From assembly GCF_014200755.1 (NCBI RefSeq), contig NZ_JACHCM010000002.1, forward strand, positions 620,001-684,000: a stretch of DNA of 64,000 nt, read 5' to 3'. The position numbers and the translations under genes were made by a program. The DNA comes from Rhodanobacter sp. ANJX3 (GTDB taxonomy: Bacteria; Pseudomonadota; Gammaproteobacteria; Xanthomonadales; Rhodanobacteraceae). A model generated the notes under the pieces. It saw only the letters and a list, made by a program, of their open reading frames with translations. It made no database searches and was not told where the DNA came from. Numbering within the stretch: position 1 is the stretch's first letter; each line of letters begins with the position of its first letter. Positions 18,260 through 26,950 of the stretch are shown here, piece by piece.

Positions 18260-19723
18260 ATGTTTTTAGCCCGCCGCGCCATGCTTGCCCTGACCATTGT
18301 TGGCGGCCTCATCGCCGCTAGTCGGACACCTGCCCATGCTGCCGACGGCACGCAGCTGACTCTCTATCGCAGCGACGACGCCGCGCTCTACGCCGGCAGC
18401 ACCGATGGCAGCATCGGCGGCGGTTACGCGGTGGTGCGTGAACAGCGCGAGTTAAGCCTCAGCGCCGGCCTGCATGACGTGGTGATCGGCAACCTGCCTG
18501 CATCGCTGGACACCGAGGCACTGGCGCTGGGCTTTCCGGACGGCGGGGCGAAAGTTATCTCGCAGCGGCTGCTTCTCGCGCAGGGTCAGGGCGCTGCGCT
18601 CACCGGACTGACCGGCCAGGCCGTCGACGTACTGGGCAGCACGGGCCAGACGCTGGCCAGCGGCACGTTGCTGCGCGCGGGTGACGCACTGCTGGTCCGT
18701 AGCGGCGACGGCAGCACCACGCTGATTACCCAATACGCCGGCGTGCGAACCACCGGCGCGGACTTTCCCACGGGTGCCAGCCTCAGTCTGCGCATCGATG
18801 CCACTCGCTCCGGATCCAGCAAGGCCGTGCTCAGCTATCCCACCGCCGGCCTCGGCTGGCGTGCGGCCTATGTCGCGACGCTGCAGCCGGGCAGCGCGTG
18901 CCGCATGCAGTTCGAGTCGCATGCCAGTATCGCCAACCGCAGCGGCCGCGACTGGAAGGACAGCCAGCTCACCCTGATCGCCGGCGAACCGAATTTCGCC
19001 AAGGCCTCGGCGCCTCGGCCGATGATGATGAAAGCCGCTCGCGCGATGACCAGCGCCGATGCGATGCCTGAGCAGTCGACGCTCGCCGATTACCGCAGCT
19101 ACACCTTGCCCGGCGCCATCGACCTGCCCGACGGCAGCGTGAGTCAGGTGCCGCTGTACGCCACGCGCACGATGAGCTGTGAACGCACCGCGCTATTCGA
19201 AAGCGGCAACAGCTACCTGCCGGGTCAGCCGATGGTGGACGAAAACTTCAATCAGGACGGCGGCGGCGCGATCGTCAGCACCTTGAAGCTGCAGGCGTTC
19301 GACAGCCTGCCGGCCGGCTATCTGCGCGTGCTGACCGCCGACAAGAACGGCACGCCGCAATTTATCGGCGAAGGTCGCATCAACGACACCGCCAAAGGCA
19401 GCGATGCGAGCATCACCCTGGGCACCGCGTTCGATCTGCACGCCGAACGCACGCGCACGCATTTCAGCGTCGACAAGGCCGGCCATACGCTGGACGAAGC
19501 CTTCCGCATCGTACTCAGCAACGCCAGCGACAGCGCGCGCGTGATCACTGTGCGCGAGCATCCCAACCGCTGGCGCCAGTGGACGCTGGCGTCGTCGAGC
19601 AGCAAGCCCAGTCAGCAGACCACGGACACGCTGGAGTTCAGGATCGACGTGCCGGCCAACGGCAAGGCCACGCTGGACTACGCCGTGCATTACGCCTGGA
19701 CGGCCAGCGATCAGCCACAATAG
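18260..19723 (+). CDS. Exported DUF4139 domain protein
   Basis: A 487-residue protein of unknown function. ATG 18260 has AGGGAG eight bases upstream and starts a signal peptide (MFLARRAMLALTIVGGLIAA, cleavage near AHA-AD). The mature part matches the DUF4139 family: an N-terminal beta region (LYRSDDAALYAG, VISQRLLLAQGQ), the conserved LSYPTAGLGWRAAYVA near the middle and EHPNRWRQWTL before the end. It is predicted to be periplasmic and beta-rich. It lies 143 bp after the regulator and 22 bp before a crotonase-family gene, and no functional link to either is evident. Confidence 0.8.
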   Translation: MFLARRAMLALTIVGGLIAASRTPAHAADGTQLTLYRSDDAALYAGSTDGSIGGGYAVVREQRELSLSAGLHDVVIGNLPASLDTEALALGFPDGGAKVISQRLLLAQGQGAALTGLTGQAVDVLGSTGQTLASGTLLRAGDALLVRSGDGSTTLITQYAGVRTTGADFPTGASLSLRIDATRSGSSKAVLSYPTAGLGWRAAYVATLQPGSACRMQFESHASIANRSGRDWKDSQLTLIAGEPNFAKASAPRPMMMKAARAMTSADAMPEQSTLADYRSYTLPGAIDLPDGSVSQVPLYATRTMSCERTALFESGNSYLPGQPMVDENFNQDGGGAIVSTLKLQAFDSLPAGYLRVLTADKNGTPQFIGEGRINDTAKGSDASITLGTAFDLHAERTRTHFSVDKAGHTLDEAFRIVLSNASDSARVITVREHPNRWRQWTLASSSSKPSQQTTDTLEFRIDVPANGKATLDYAVHYAWTASDQPQ

Positions 19724-19745
19724 GCAACTACTCGAGGAGTCGGCC

Positions 19746-20516
19746 ATGCTCAACCTGATCGCACACGACGCCACGACGGGCGGCACCATCAGCGAAATCC
19801 AGATGGCCCGGCCGCCGGTCAACGCGCTGAATCTGGACATGCTGCGCGCACTGCGCGCCGCTATCGACGACAGCATCGCCCAGGGCGTCCGCGGCATCGT
19901 GCTTTCCGGCGCGCCGGGCATGTTTTCCGCCGGTGCCGACGTACCTTCGTTGCTCGGCATCGACCGCTCTGGCGTGCACGCCTTCTGGAGCGAATTCTTC
20001 GCGGTCTGCGCGGCGCTGGCACGCTCGCCGGTGCCCGTCGTCGCGTCGATCACCGGACACAGCCCTGCCGGCGGCGCGGTCATTTCGTTGTTCTGCGATT
20101 ACCGGGTGATGGCCGACGGCCCCTACAAGATCGGCCTCAACGAAGTGCGGGTCGGCCTCCCCGTTCCGGAAAATATCCAGATGGCACTGCGCCGCGTGGT
20201 CGGTGCGTACCGCGCCGAGCGGCTGCTGGTTTCCGGCGCCATGATCGACGCCGCCGACGCGCTTGCCTGCGGCTTTGTCGACGAAACGACCGGCGTGGAT
20301 CAGGTCACCGTGCGCTCGCTGGTCTGGTTGAACGAGCTGCTGGCGCTCCCGTCCGAAGCGATGCTCGCCACCCGCGCCATTGCCCGCGCCGATCTCACCA
20401 CCGCCTACGCGAACCCGGAGGCGCTGCCGCTGGACGGTTTTGTCGACGGATTCTTTCATCCGCAGACACAGGCCGTGCTGCAGCAGCTGGTCGCGCGCTT
20501 GAAGAACAAAGGCTGA
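19746..20516 (+). CDS. Enoyl-CoA hydratase/isomerase family protein
   Basis: A 256-residue crotonase-fold protein that should act on a CoA thioester. The oxyanion-hole segments are FSAGADVPSL and SPAGGAVISLFCDYRV. The usual catalytic Glu of the GGGxE position is not present (SPAGGAVISL), which leans towards an isomerase-type member or a diverged hydratase rather than a classical crotonase; NEVRVGLPVP holds the second acidic position. GAGGAG precedes ATG 19746. It may be co-transcribed with the DUF4139 gene 22 bp upstream and converges on the sulfurtransferase gene. Confidence 0.8.
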   Translation: MLNLIAHDATTGGTISEIQMARPPVNALNLDMLRALRAAIDDSIAQGVRGIVLSGAPGMFSAGADVPSLLGIDRSGVHAFWSEFFAVCAALARSPVPVVASITGHSPAGGAVISLFCDYRVMADGPYKIGLNEVRVGLPVPENIQMALRRVVGAYRAERLLVSGAMIDAADALACGFVDETTGVDQVTVRSLVWLNELLALPSEAMLATRAIARADLTTAYANPEALPLDGFVDGFFHPQTQAVLQQLVARLKNKG

Positions 20517-20532
20517 GCGGGCGGCGGCCTGT

Positions 20533-21384
20533 TCAACCCTTCGCTACGGGGCGCGCGGGATCGCTGACCCAACCGCTCCACGATGGTGGATAGAGTCGCG
20601 AGCCGTGCAGGCCAGCGTGTTCCATCGCCAGCAGGTTGTGGCAGGCGGTGACGCCCGAGCCGCACATGTGCACCACGCTCGACGGGGCTGTCGAACCCAG
20701 CACGGCCAGAAACTCATCGCGTAACTGGGCCGCCGGCTTGAAACAGCCGTCGCTGCCCAGGTTCTCGCCGAACGGCCGGTTCAACGCGCCAGGCACGTGG
20801 CCGCCGACGCGATCCAGCGGCTCGACCTCACCGCGGTAACGCGGCGCGGCGCGAGCATCGAGCAAGGCACCCTGCGCCACCTCTGGCAAAGCGGCGTGAT
20901 CCAGCAACATCAGGCGATCGTCGAAGCGCAGCGATACCTTGCTGGCCGGTCGTGCTTTCGCCGCGCCTTTTTCGATCGGCAGACCGGCGGCTTGCCAGGC
21001 GGCGTAGCCACCGTCGAGCACAGCGACATGTTTCTCGCCGATCAGACGCAGCAACCACCACAGTCGCGCAGCCGCCAGCGCGCCGCCGGCCGCGTCGTAA
21101 CTGACGACCCGCATGCCCGGCTGCCAGCCCCAGCGCGACAGCGATTGCGCGAGCGCCGACTCCAGCGGCAGCGGGTGTCGCCCCAAGCCCTCGGCCTGAC
21201 GCGACAGATCGGACAGGTCGCGATCCAGGCTGGCGTAAACGGCGCCGGGGATATGGCCATCCAGATATTCGCGCTCACCTTTCGCCGGATCGGCCAGATC
21301 GAAACGGCAATCGACGATCAATACATCGTGTGGCGTGAGCCGAGAAAGACTGTCGGCATCGATCAGGGGCGTCGTCAGACTCAT
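20533..21384 (-). CDS. sseA: 3-mercaptopyruvate sulfurtransferase (tandem rhodanese)
   Basis: Transfers sulfur from 3-mercaptopyruvate or thiosulfate to an acceptor. The 283 residues hold two rhodanese domains. The first is inactive-like (YLDGHIPGAVYASLD), and the second carries the active-site loop CGSGVTACHN with its Cys. The CGSGVTA loop is typical of mercaptopyruvate rather than thiosulfate enzymes. The C-terminus ends SWSGWVSDPARPV, also characteristic. It starts 13 bp after the stop of the Nudix gene, suggesting an operon of FKBP, Nudix and this gene. Confidence 0.88.
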   Translation of the reverse strand: MSLTTPLIDADSLSRLTPHDVLIVDCRFDLADPAKGEREYLDGHIPGAVYASLDRDLSDLSRQAEGLGRHPLPLESALAQSLSRWGWQPGMRVVSYDAAGGALAAARLWWLLRLIGEKHVAVLDGGYAAWQAAGLPIEKGAAKARPASKVSLRFDDRLMLLDHAALPEVAQGALLDARAAPRYRGEVEPLDRVGGHVPGALNRPFGENLGSDGCFKPAAQLRDEFLAVLGSTAPSSVVHMCGSGVTACHNLLAMEHAGLHGSRLYPPSWSGWVSDPARPVAKG

Positions 21385-21397
21385 GCGTGCTCCACGC

Positions 21398-22210
21398 TCA
21401 TATGTGCTCCCGGCCCATGCGCTGCAGCAGATTCAACACCATCGACGCCGTGGCGCCCCAGATGCGATGGCCACCGTGGATAAACTCGACCATAGGGCGC
21501 CGGTGGCCGCGAAAATCCATCGTGTAGCGACGCAGATTCGCGGGCTCCAGCAGAAAATCCAGCGGCACCTCGAACACCTCGGCGACTTCATCCGGCGCCG
21601 GATGCAGTTGCGCATCGGCGGCGATGCGCGCGACCACCGGCGTGATGACGTAACCGCTGATCGTCTCGAAGCAGTCCAGATAACCCAGCGGCGTCACCAG
21701 CGCAGGATCGAGCCCGATTTCCTCCTGGCTCTCGCGCAAGGCCGTGCCGATGGCATTGCGATCCTCCGGATCGCTGCGGCCGCCCGGAAAGGCGACCTGA
21801 CCGGCGTGCGACTGCAGATGCGCGGTGCGCACGGTCAGCACCAGCCGCGGCTGCACGCCCTCGCGGAATCCGACCAGCACCGCCGCGGGCTGACGATCGG
21901 CCGTACCGAGCAGCGTGGTCATATCGTCATGATTCCAGCCCGGCCCGCTCGGCGGTGCCGAAAGCGGATGCAGCGCCGACAGCAGTGGCGCCAGCGCATC
22001 GTCTTTCAGCGCTGGATTTTTCCGTGTGGGAAGCTCGTCGCGCATGATCGACAACCGCTCGTCGTCGTTCATCTGCGCCCAGCGACCGATTTCCTCACCA
22101 GTGCGCTGGCATCCCACACACAGTCCACGGCTGTCCAGCCGGCAAACGCCGACACAGGGAGTGAGCGCCGTGGCTGGTGCGAGACGGTAGGCATTGGACA
22201 TTTCTCTCAT
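21398..22210 (-). CDS. DUF1289-Nudix fusion, probable CoA pyrophosphatase
   Basis: A 270-residue two-domain protein. Residues about 15-60 form a DUF1289 domain with four cysteines (Cys19, Cys23, Cys31, Cys34) that look like a small metal or Fe-S site. From about 85 on is a Nudix hydrolase with the box GGRSDPED..RESQEEIGL and the QVAFPGG segment characteristic of CoA-pyrophosphatase (NudL) proteins, which cleave CoA to phosphopantetheine and ADP. The start ATG 22210 has GGTGG upstream; ATG 22201 is possible. It sits between the FKBP and sulfurtransferase genes on the same strand. Confidence 0.82.
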   Translation of the reverse strand: MREMSNAYRLAPATALTPCVGVCRLDSRGLCVGCQRTGEEIGRWAQMNDDERLSIMRDELPTRKNPALKDDALAPLLSALHPLSAPPSGPGWNHDDMTTLLGTADRQPAAVLVGFREGVQPRLVLTVRTAHLQSHAGQVAFPGGRSDPEDRNAIGTALRESQEEIGLDPALVTPLGYLDCFETISGYVITPVVARIAADAQLHPAPDEVAEVFEVPLDFLLEPANLRRYTMDFRGHRRPMVEFIHGGHRIWGATASMVLNLLQRMGREHI

Positions 22211-22282
22211 GCTACCACCGCGCTTGCCGCGATCAGCGGCTTGACGGCCGTCAGGCCGAAGCGGATTCAGGGCCTGGCTGAT

Positions 22283-23029
22283 TCAGGGCTTGTCCGACTG
22301 CGGCTTGATGTCGAGCAACTGGATTTCGAACACCAATGCCTCGTTCGGGCCGATGCGCGGTAACGCGCCGGTTTCGCCGTAGGCCAGCTGCGGTGGAATC
22401 ACTACCTTCCAGCGATCGCCGACACGCATGCGTGGAATTACATCCTGCCAGCCGCGGATCATCTTGTCGACGGTCATGATCGCCGGCGCGCCGTGCGCCC
22501 AGGTGCTGTCGAACTCGGTGCCGTCGATCAGCATGCCGCGATAATTCAAGACCACCGTGCTGGTAACGCCGGGGCTGGTCGTGCCGGTGCCTTTGGTGAT
22601 GACGGAATACTGGATACCGGAAGGCAGCTGCACCACGCCCTTCTGCTGAGCGTTGGTCGCCATGAAACCGCTGCTTTTGCGCGCGTTGTCCACCGCGATG
22701 CGCTTGTACTCGGTCAATGCGTCGGCATGCATCTGGTGCGCAAGCAGCTGCAGCTGCTCGTGCATCTGCTGCATCGGCACCGCTGGATGACGCTTGGCGT
22801 ACGCGTCCTGGATCGCGCGCTGCAGGGTCGGAATATCCACATCCGGTTTGCCGTCGGCAAACTGGTCGCCGATCTGATAGCCGATGGCATATGAGAGCTT
22901 GGCCTTGTCGAGCTTGGCCGACGGCGCATCGGGCGGACGACCTTGCGCGCACACCTGTCCGCCGAGCAGAAAACCGCCCAGCAGAATCGAGTGCCAGTAC
23001 GTCGGCCAATGTGTCGAACGGTTTTTCAT
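22283..23029 (-). CDS. Exported FKBP-type peptidyl-prolyl isomerase (FkpA/Mip-like)
   Basis: Periplasmic folding helper of 248 residues. A signal peptide ends near CAQ-G (residue 29). The N-terminal helical dimerisation region (LSYAIGYQIGDQF, then a Gln/Leu-rich helix) is followed by a C-terminal FKBP domain with VVLNYRGMLIDGTEFDST, VIPRMRVGDRWKVVIPPQLAYG and the final LVFEIQLLDI. This two-part layout is that of FkpA and Mip. AGAAGGA precedes ATG 23029. It is the first gene of a minus-strand cluster with the Nudix fusion and sulfurtransferase. Confidence 0.88.
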   Translation of the reverse strand: MKNRSTHWPTYWHSILLGGFLLGGQVCAQGRPPDAPSAKLDKAKLSYAIGYQIGDQFADGKPDVDIPTLQRAIQDAYAKRHPAVPMQQMHEQLQLLAHQMHADALTEYKRIAVDNARKSSGFMATNAQQKGVVQLPSGIQYSVITKGTGTTSPGVTSTVVLNYRGMLIDGTEFDSTWAHGAPAIMTVDKMIRGWQDVIPRMRVGDRWKVVIPPQLAYGETGALPRIGPNEALVFEIQLLDIKPQSDKP

Positions 23030-23194
23030 CGAGTCCTTCTCTGTCGCTACGGCCGACTGATCATCGCCGCCGGATGCGACATCCTAAGCGGTTAGAGGGC
23101 GCGCGTGCAGCGGCTTGTTCGGAAAGTGAGAACCTCCCCGGTGACAAAGGTTCCCGCTGCTAACATGCCGGTTTTGCCTTCATTGGGATTGCTC

Positions 23195-23977
23195 ATGGCC
23201 TTTCGCAACCTGGAAATCACCCGCCGCGGCTCCGTGCACACGATCATGGTCAACCGGCCGGACAAACTCAATGCGCTCAACCGCGAGACGCTCAACGAGC
23301 TGACCATCGCGTTTGCACAGGCAGCGCAGGACGACGGCGTGCGCGCCGTGGTGCTGACCGGCGCCGGCGAAAAGGCCTTTGTCGCCGGCGCCGACATCGC
23401 CGAGATGAACGGTTACACCCCGACCCAGGCGCTAGCGTTTTCGCGCACAGGCCAGCGCCTGATGAGCGCGATCGAACGCCTCGGCAAGCCGGTGATCGCG
23501 CGTATTCAGGGCTTTGCCCTGGGCGGCGGCATGGAGTTGGCCATGGCCTGCCATCTGCGCGTGGCCAGCGAAAAAGCCAAGTTCGGCCAGCCGGAAATCA
23601 ACCTCGGGCTGATCCCGGGCTTCGGTGGCACGCAGCGGCTGCTGCGGCTGGCCGGCCGCGGGGCCGCGCTGGAGCTGTGCCTGACCGGCGCCACGATCAA
23701 CGCGCAGCGGGCGTACGAGCTCGGCATCGTCACGCGCGTGGTCGCGCCCGAAGCGCTGGATGAGGCGGTTGCTGCACTGGCCGATCAACTCGCCGCCGCG
23801 GCGCCGCTGGCGGCCGCCGGCATTCTTGATGCCGTGCTCAGCGGCGGCGAAACCGCGATCGATCAGGGCCTGGCATTCGAAACCCAGGGCTTTGCGCTGG
23901 CGTTCTCCACCGAGGATATGCGCGAAGGCACATCCGCGTTTCTGGAAAAGCGCAAAGCCAGCTTCGTCGGCCGCTGA
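23195..23977 (+). CDS. Enoyl-CoA hydratase (crotonase)
   Basis: Hydrates trans-2-enoyl-CoA, with beta-oxidation or short-chain acid metabolism as the likely setting. The 260-residue protein has both catalytic glutamates, in GGGMELAMAC and in QPEINLGLIPGFGGTQRL, and the oxyanion-hole AFVAGADIAEM. It therefore looks fully active, unlike the crotonase homologue at 19746. ATG 23195 (MAFRNLEITRR) is chosen over an upstream in-frame start at 23105 because GGGA is correctly spaced and the family begins here. It is a single-gene unit between two minus-strand genes. Confidence 0.88.
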   Translation: MAFRNLEITRRGSVHTIMVNRPDKLNALNRETLNELTIAFAQAAQDDGVRAVVLTGAGEKAFVAGADIAEMNGYTPTQALAFSRTGQRLMSAIERLGKPVIARIQGFALGGGMELAMACHLRVASEKAKFGQPEINLGLIPGFGGTQRLLRLAGRGAALELCLTGATINAQRAYELGIVTRVVAPEALDEAVAALADQLAAAAPLAAAGILDAVLSGGETAIDQGLAFETQGFALAFSTEDMREGTSAFLEKRKASFVGR

Positions 23978-24047
23978 GCCTTCAGGAGTCGATGGCCGGC
24001 GCAGCATCGATCATTTCGCTATCGATCCTGCGCCCGCCAGAACGCCA

Positions 24048-24986
24048 TCAGTGCGGATGACCGCCGCGGTATTTTTCTTCGCCGGCCGTCACGCGCAGAT
24101 CGAGCCGGTTTTCCGGCGGCGCCAGCGGACACGTGGCATACGGCGTGAACGCGCACGGCGGGTTGTAGGCCAGGTTGAAATCGAGAATCACCTTGCCGTC
24201 TTTCGGCAGCGGCACGTCCATGAAGCGCGCCGCGCCGTAGGTTTCCTTGCCCGAGGTGCGGTCGGCGATCACGAAGAACAGGTCGCCGTCCGGCTCTTCC
24301 TGATACGGCATCAGCTCGTAGGTGTGGCCGTCGCGTTTGAACACCGCCTTGCCCGGCACGTCGACCTTGTCGATCGTGCCGATAACCGAACCGATTTCCA
24401 TTTTGTGCGCAGGATTGAACGGCACCCAGTCGGCGGTAATGCGCCACGACGGATCGATCGGAAAATAATCCAGGCCGAGAAAATGCGTGCGCGTCTGGGC
24501 ATCGCTGTCTTTGACGCGCAGCGCCTTGCGACCGTCGCGATCGATCACGTAGAAATTGGCGTGTCCGAAAGTGACCATCGTCGGGTTGGTCGTGCCGGTA
24601 GCATGCGCGTCATCGATCAGCACCGCGTCCGCGACGGTCTTGCCGTCGATGGTGGCGCCGCTGTCCTTGGCCAGCGCGATATGCAGACTGCCGTCCTTGT
24701 CCAGCGTCACGGTGCCCAGGTGCGCCGGGCCGGCCTTCAGCACGATGTCGTTGTCTGCGGCGGCGCCGACGCGGTTGGCGCCGACCTTGAGCCACTCCAG
24801 CCCAATCAGGCTCAGCCAGCCGTTGGGCGACGTCAGACGAGCGACACGCGCGTCGCGCAGCTGCTTGATCTGCTGCGTGTAGGCGGCAGGGTCGGTGGGC
24901 GAGGAAGACGAAGCGGTAGGCGAATCGGCGTGCACGAGAGCGGCTCCGGAAAACAGCGCGAGGGCGAGAAAGGCGTGACGAAACAT
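24048..24986 (-). CDS. Exported DUF1684 domain protein
   Basis: A 312-residue protein with a signal peptide (MFRHAFLALALFSGAALVHA). It belongs to the DUF1684 family, recognised by NGWLSLIGLEWLKVGANRVG near the start, the LGLDYFPIDPSWRITADW core and the C-terminal DFNLAYNPPCAFTPYATCPLAP. The last segment has two cysteines and precedes ENRL. The biochemical role is unknown. It follows mutL by 68 bp on the same strand, in the position where miaA sits in many gammaproteobacteria. Confidence 0.82.
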   Translation of the reverse strand: MFRHAFLALALFSGAALVHADSPTASSSSPTDPAAYTQQIKQLRDARVARLTSPNGWLSLIGLEWLKVGANRVGAAADNDIVLKAGPAHLGTVTLDKDGSLHIALAKDSGATIDGKTVADAVLIDDAHATGTTNPTMVTFGHANFYVIDRDGRKALRVKDSDAQTRTHFLGLDYFPIDPSWRITADWVPFNPAHKMEIGSVIGTIDKVDVPGKAVFKRDGHTYELMPYQEEPDGDLFFVIADRTSGKETYGAARFMDVPLPKDGKVILDFNLAYNPPCAFTPYATCPLAPPENRLDLRVTAGEEKYRGGHPH

Positions 24987-25054
24987 GGCGGCAATCCGTA
25001 GCAGGCAGAACGCCGAGTATCACCGGCGATTTGCGCGCAGGGCAAGTCGTGCGA

Positions 25055-26884
25055 TCAGCGTCCGCGCATGAACAGACGATCCAGCTCGGCCACGCTGAGT
25101 TGGGTCCAGGTCGGTCGGCCGTGATTGCATTGGCCGGAGCGCTCGGTCGCCTCCATCTCGCGCAGCAGGGCATTCATCTCGGGAATCGTCAGCCGTCGAC
25201 CCGCGCGCACCGAGCCGTGGCAGGCCATGGTCGAGAGCAGCTCGTTCTCCAGCTCCTGCAGCCGACGCGAACTGCCGTGCTGGGCCAGCTCGGCCAGCAC
25301 GTCGCGGGTGAGCTGGCCGACATCGGCGCCTTCCAGCAGCGATGGAATACGCCGCACCACCACGCCCGACGGGCCACTGCGCGACAGCTCCAGCCCCCAG
25401 TCGGCGAGCGCTTCGGCATGCTCCTCGGCGGCGACGGCTTCTTTGGCACTCACTGCGATATTCAGCGGCACCAGCAGTAGCTGCGAGCGCAGATTGCGGC
25501 CCTCGCGACCGGCCTTCAACTTTTCGTAGGTGATGCGCTCGTGCGCCGCGTGCATGTCGATCAGCACCAGGCCCTGCGCGTTCTCGGCCAGCACGTAGAT
25601 GTTTTTCAACTGCGCGATGGCAAACCCCAGCGGCGGCGCTTCGCTGTCGTCGTTGGCAGGCAGGGCTGCCGATGCATGGGGATATCCGGCATGGCGCGCC
25701 GGCTGTTCGCCGGTCAGCGCAGCGTATTCGGCCAGGGGCGCATCGCGCACACCCAGGCTCAGACGACTCTGGCTGAAGCTGCCCGACCACGCTGGCGCCG
25801 CAGCGTACGCTGTGGAGGTCGGCGCCGATGTCGACATGGTCAGTGCGCCATTATCCGAGTGCGCGCTCGAGGCCACCTGCCCGGCGCGCGTCTGCGCCAG
25901 CGCCTCATGCAGCGTGCGATACAGAAAATCGTGCACCAGCCGCTGTTCGCGAAAGCGCACCTCATGCTTGGCCGGATGCACGTTGACGTCGACGCCGGCC
26001 GGATCGAGTTCCAAATACAGCACGAACGCCGCATGGCGTCCATGGAACAGCACATCGGCGTACGCCTGACGCACCGCGTGGGCGACGATGCGGTCGCGCA
26101 CCAGCCGACCGTTGACGTAGAAATACTGCGAATCCGCCTGCCCACGCGACGCCGTCGGCAGGCCAACCCAACCGGACAGACGCAGGCCGGCGGCCTCATG
26201 ATCGACACGCAGGCTCTGCGCGGGGAAATCCTCGCCCAGCACTTCGGCAACGCGCTGCAGCGCCGCCTGCTCGCTGTTGGCGGCTTTCCAGATGCGAACC
26301 GGCTTGCCGTTATGGCTGAGCCGGAACTCCACGCCGCTGCGTGCCAGCGCCAGCGACTTCAGCAAATCGTCGATGTGCGCAAACTCCGTGCGTTCGGCAC
26401 GCATGAATTTCCGGCGCGCGGGTACGTTGTGAAAGAGGTCGCGCACTTCGACGCTGGTACCGGACGGATGCTGCGCCGGCCGCGCCGCCAACAACTGACC
26501 GCTGTCGACCTCGATGCGGAAGGCCGCATCCTGCCCGCGCACGCGCGAGGTGATGGCGAAACGCGAGACCGACGACACCGACGCCAGCGCCTCGCCGCGG
26601 AAACCCATGCTGGCGACGTGCTCCAGATCGTCGAAGCTGCCGATCTTGCTGGTGGCGTGCGACGCGACCGCCAGCGGCAGTTCGTCGACCTGGATACCAT
26701 CGCCGTCGTCGCGCACGCGGATCAGGCGCGAACCGCCGGCCTCGATGTCCACCTCGATGCGGCTGGCGCCGGCGTCGAGGCTGTTTTCCACCAGCTCCTT
26801 GACCACCGAGGACGGCCGTTCGATGACCTCGCCGGCGGCAATCTGATTGATGAGTTCGGGGGGCAGCAGGCGGATGATCGACAT
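25055..26884 (-). CDS. mutL: DNA mismatch repair protein MutL
   Basis: Couples MutS recognition of mismatches to strand excision. The 609-residue protein has the GHKL ATPase domain with [14 protein letters not shown] and the MutL signature GFRGEALAS near residues 94-102. The transducer domain ends about residue 330, followed by a Pro/Ala-rich linker and the C-terminal dimerisation domain. The C-terminal metal-binding DQHA(X)2E(X)4E endonuclease motif is degenerate: the equivalent segment reads [13 protein letters not shown]. The gene is downstream of amiC in the conserved nnr-tsaE-amiC-mutL order, with 66 bp between. Confidence 0.96.
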   Translation of the reverse strand: MSIIRLLPPELINQIAAGEVIERPSSVVKELVENSLDAGASRIEVDIEAGGSRLIRVRDDGDGIQVDELPLAVASHATSKIGSFDDLEHVASMGFRGEALASVSSVSRFAITSRVRGQDAAFRIEVDSGQLLAARPAQHPSGTSVEVRDLFHNVPARRKFMRAERTEFAHIDDLLKSLALARSGVEFRLSHNGKPVRIWKAANSEQAALQRVAEVLGEDFPAQSLRVDHEAAGLRLSGWVGLPTASRGQADSQYFYVNGRLVRDRIVAHAVRQAYADVLFHGRHAAFVLYLELDPAGVDVNVHPAKHEVRFREQRLVHDFLYRTLHEALAQTRAGQVASSAHSDNGALTMSTSAPTSTAYAAAPAWSGSFSQSRLSLGVRDAPLAEYAALTGEQPARHAGYPHASAALPANDDSEAPPLGFAIAQLKNIYVLAENAQGLVLIDMHAAHERITYEKLKAGREGRNLRSQLLLVPLNIAVSAKEAVAAEEHAEALADWGLELSRSGPSGVVVRRIPSLLEGADVGQLTRDVLAELAQHGSSRRLQELENELLSTMACHGSVRAGRRLTIPEMNALLREMEATERSGQCNHGRPTWTQLSVAELDRLFMRGR

Positions 26885-26950
26885 CCGGCAAGCTTAAGCG
26901 AGCGAGGAGCGGCATGAAAGCGCGCGCGCCGCGATCGCGCGTTTACTGGC

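Noticed and set aside
25541..26917. 458-codon plus-strand ORF opposite mutL
   Set aside because: Antisense to an unmistakable MutL; no recognisable protein pattern.
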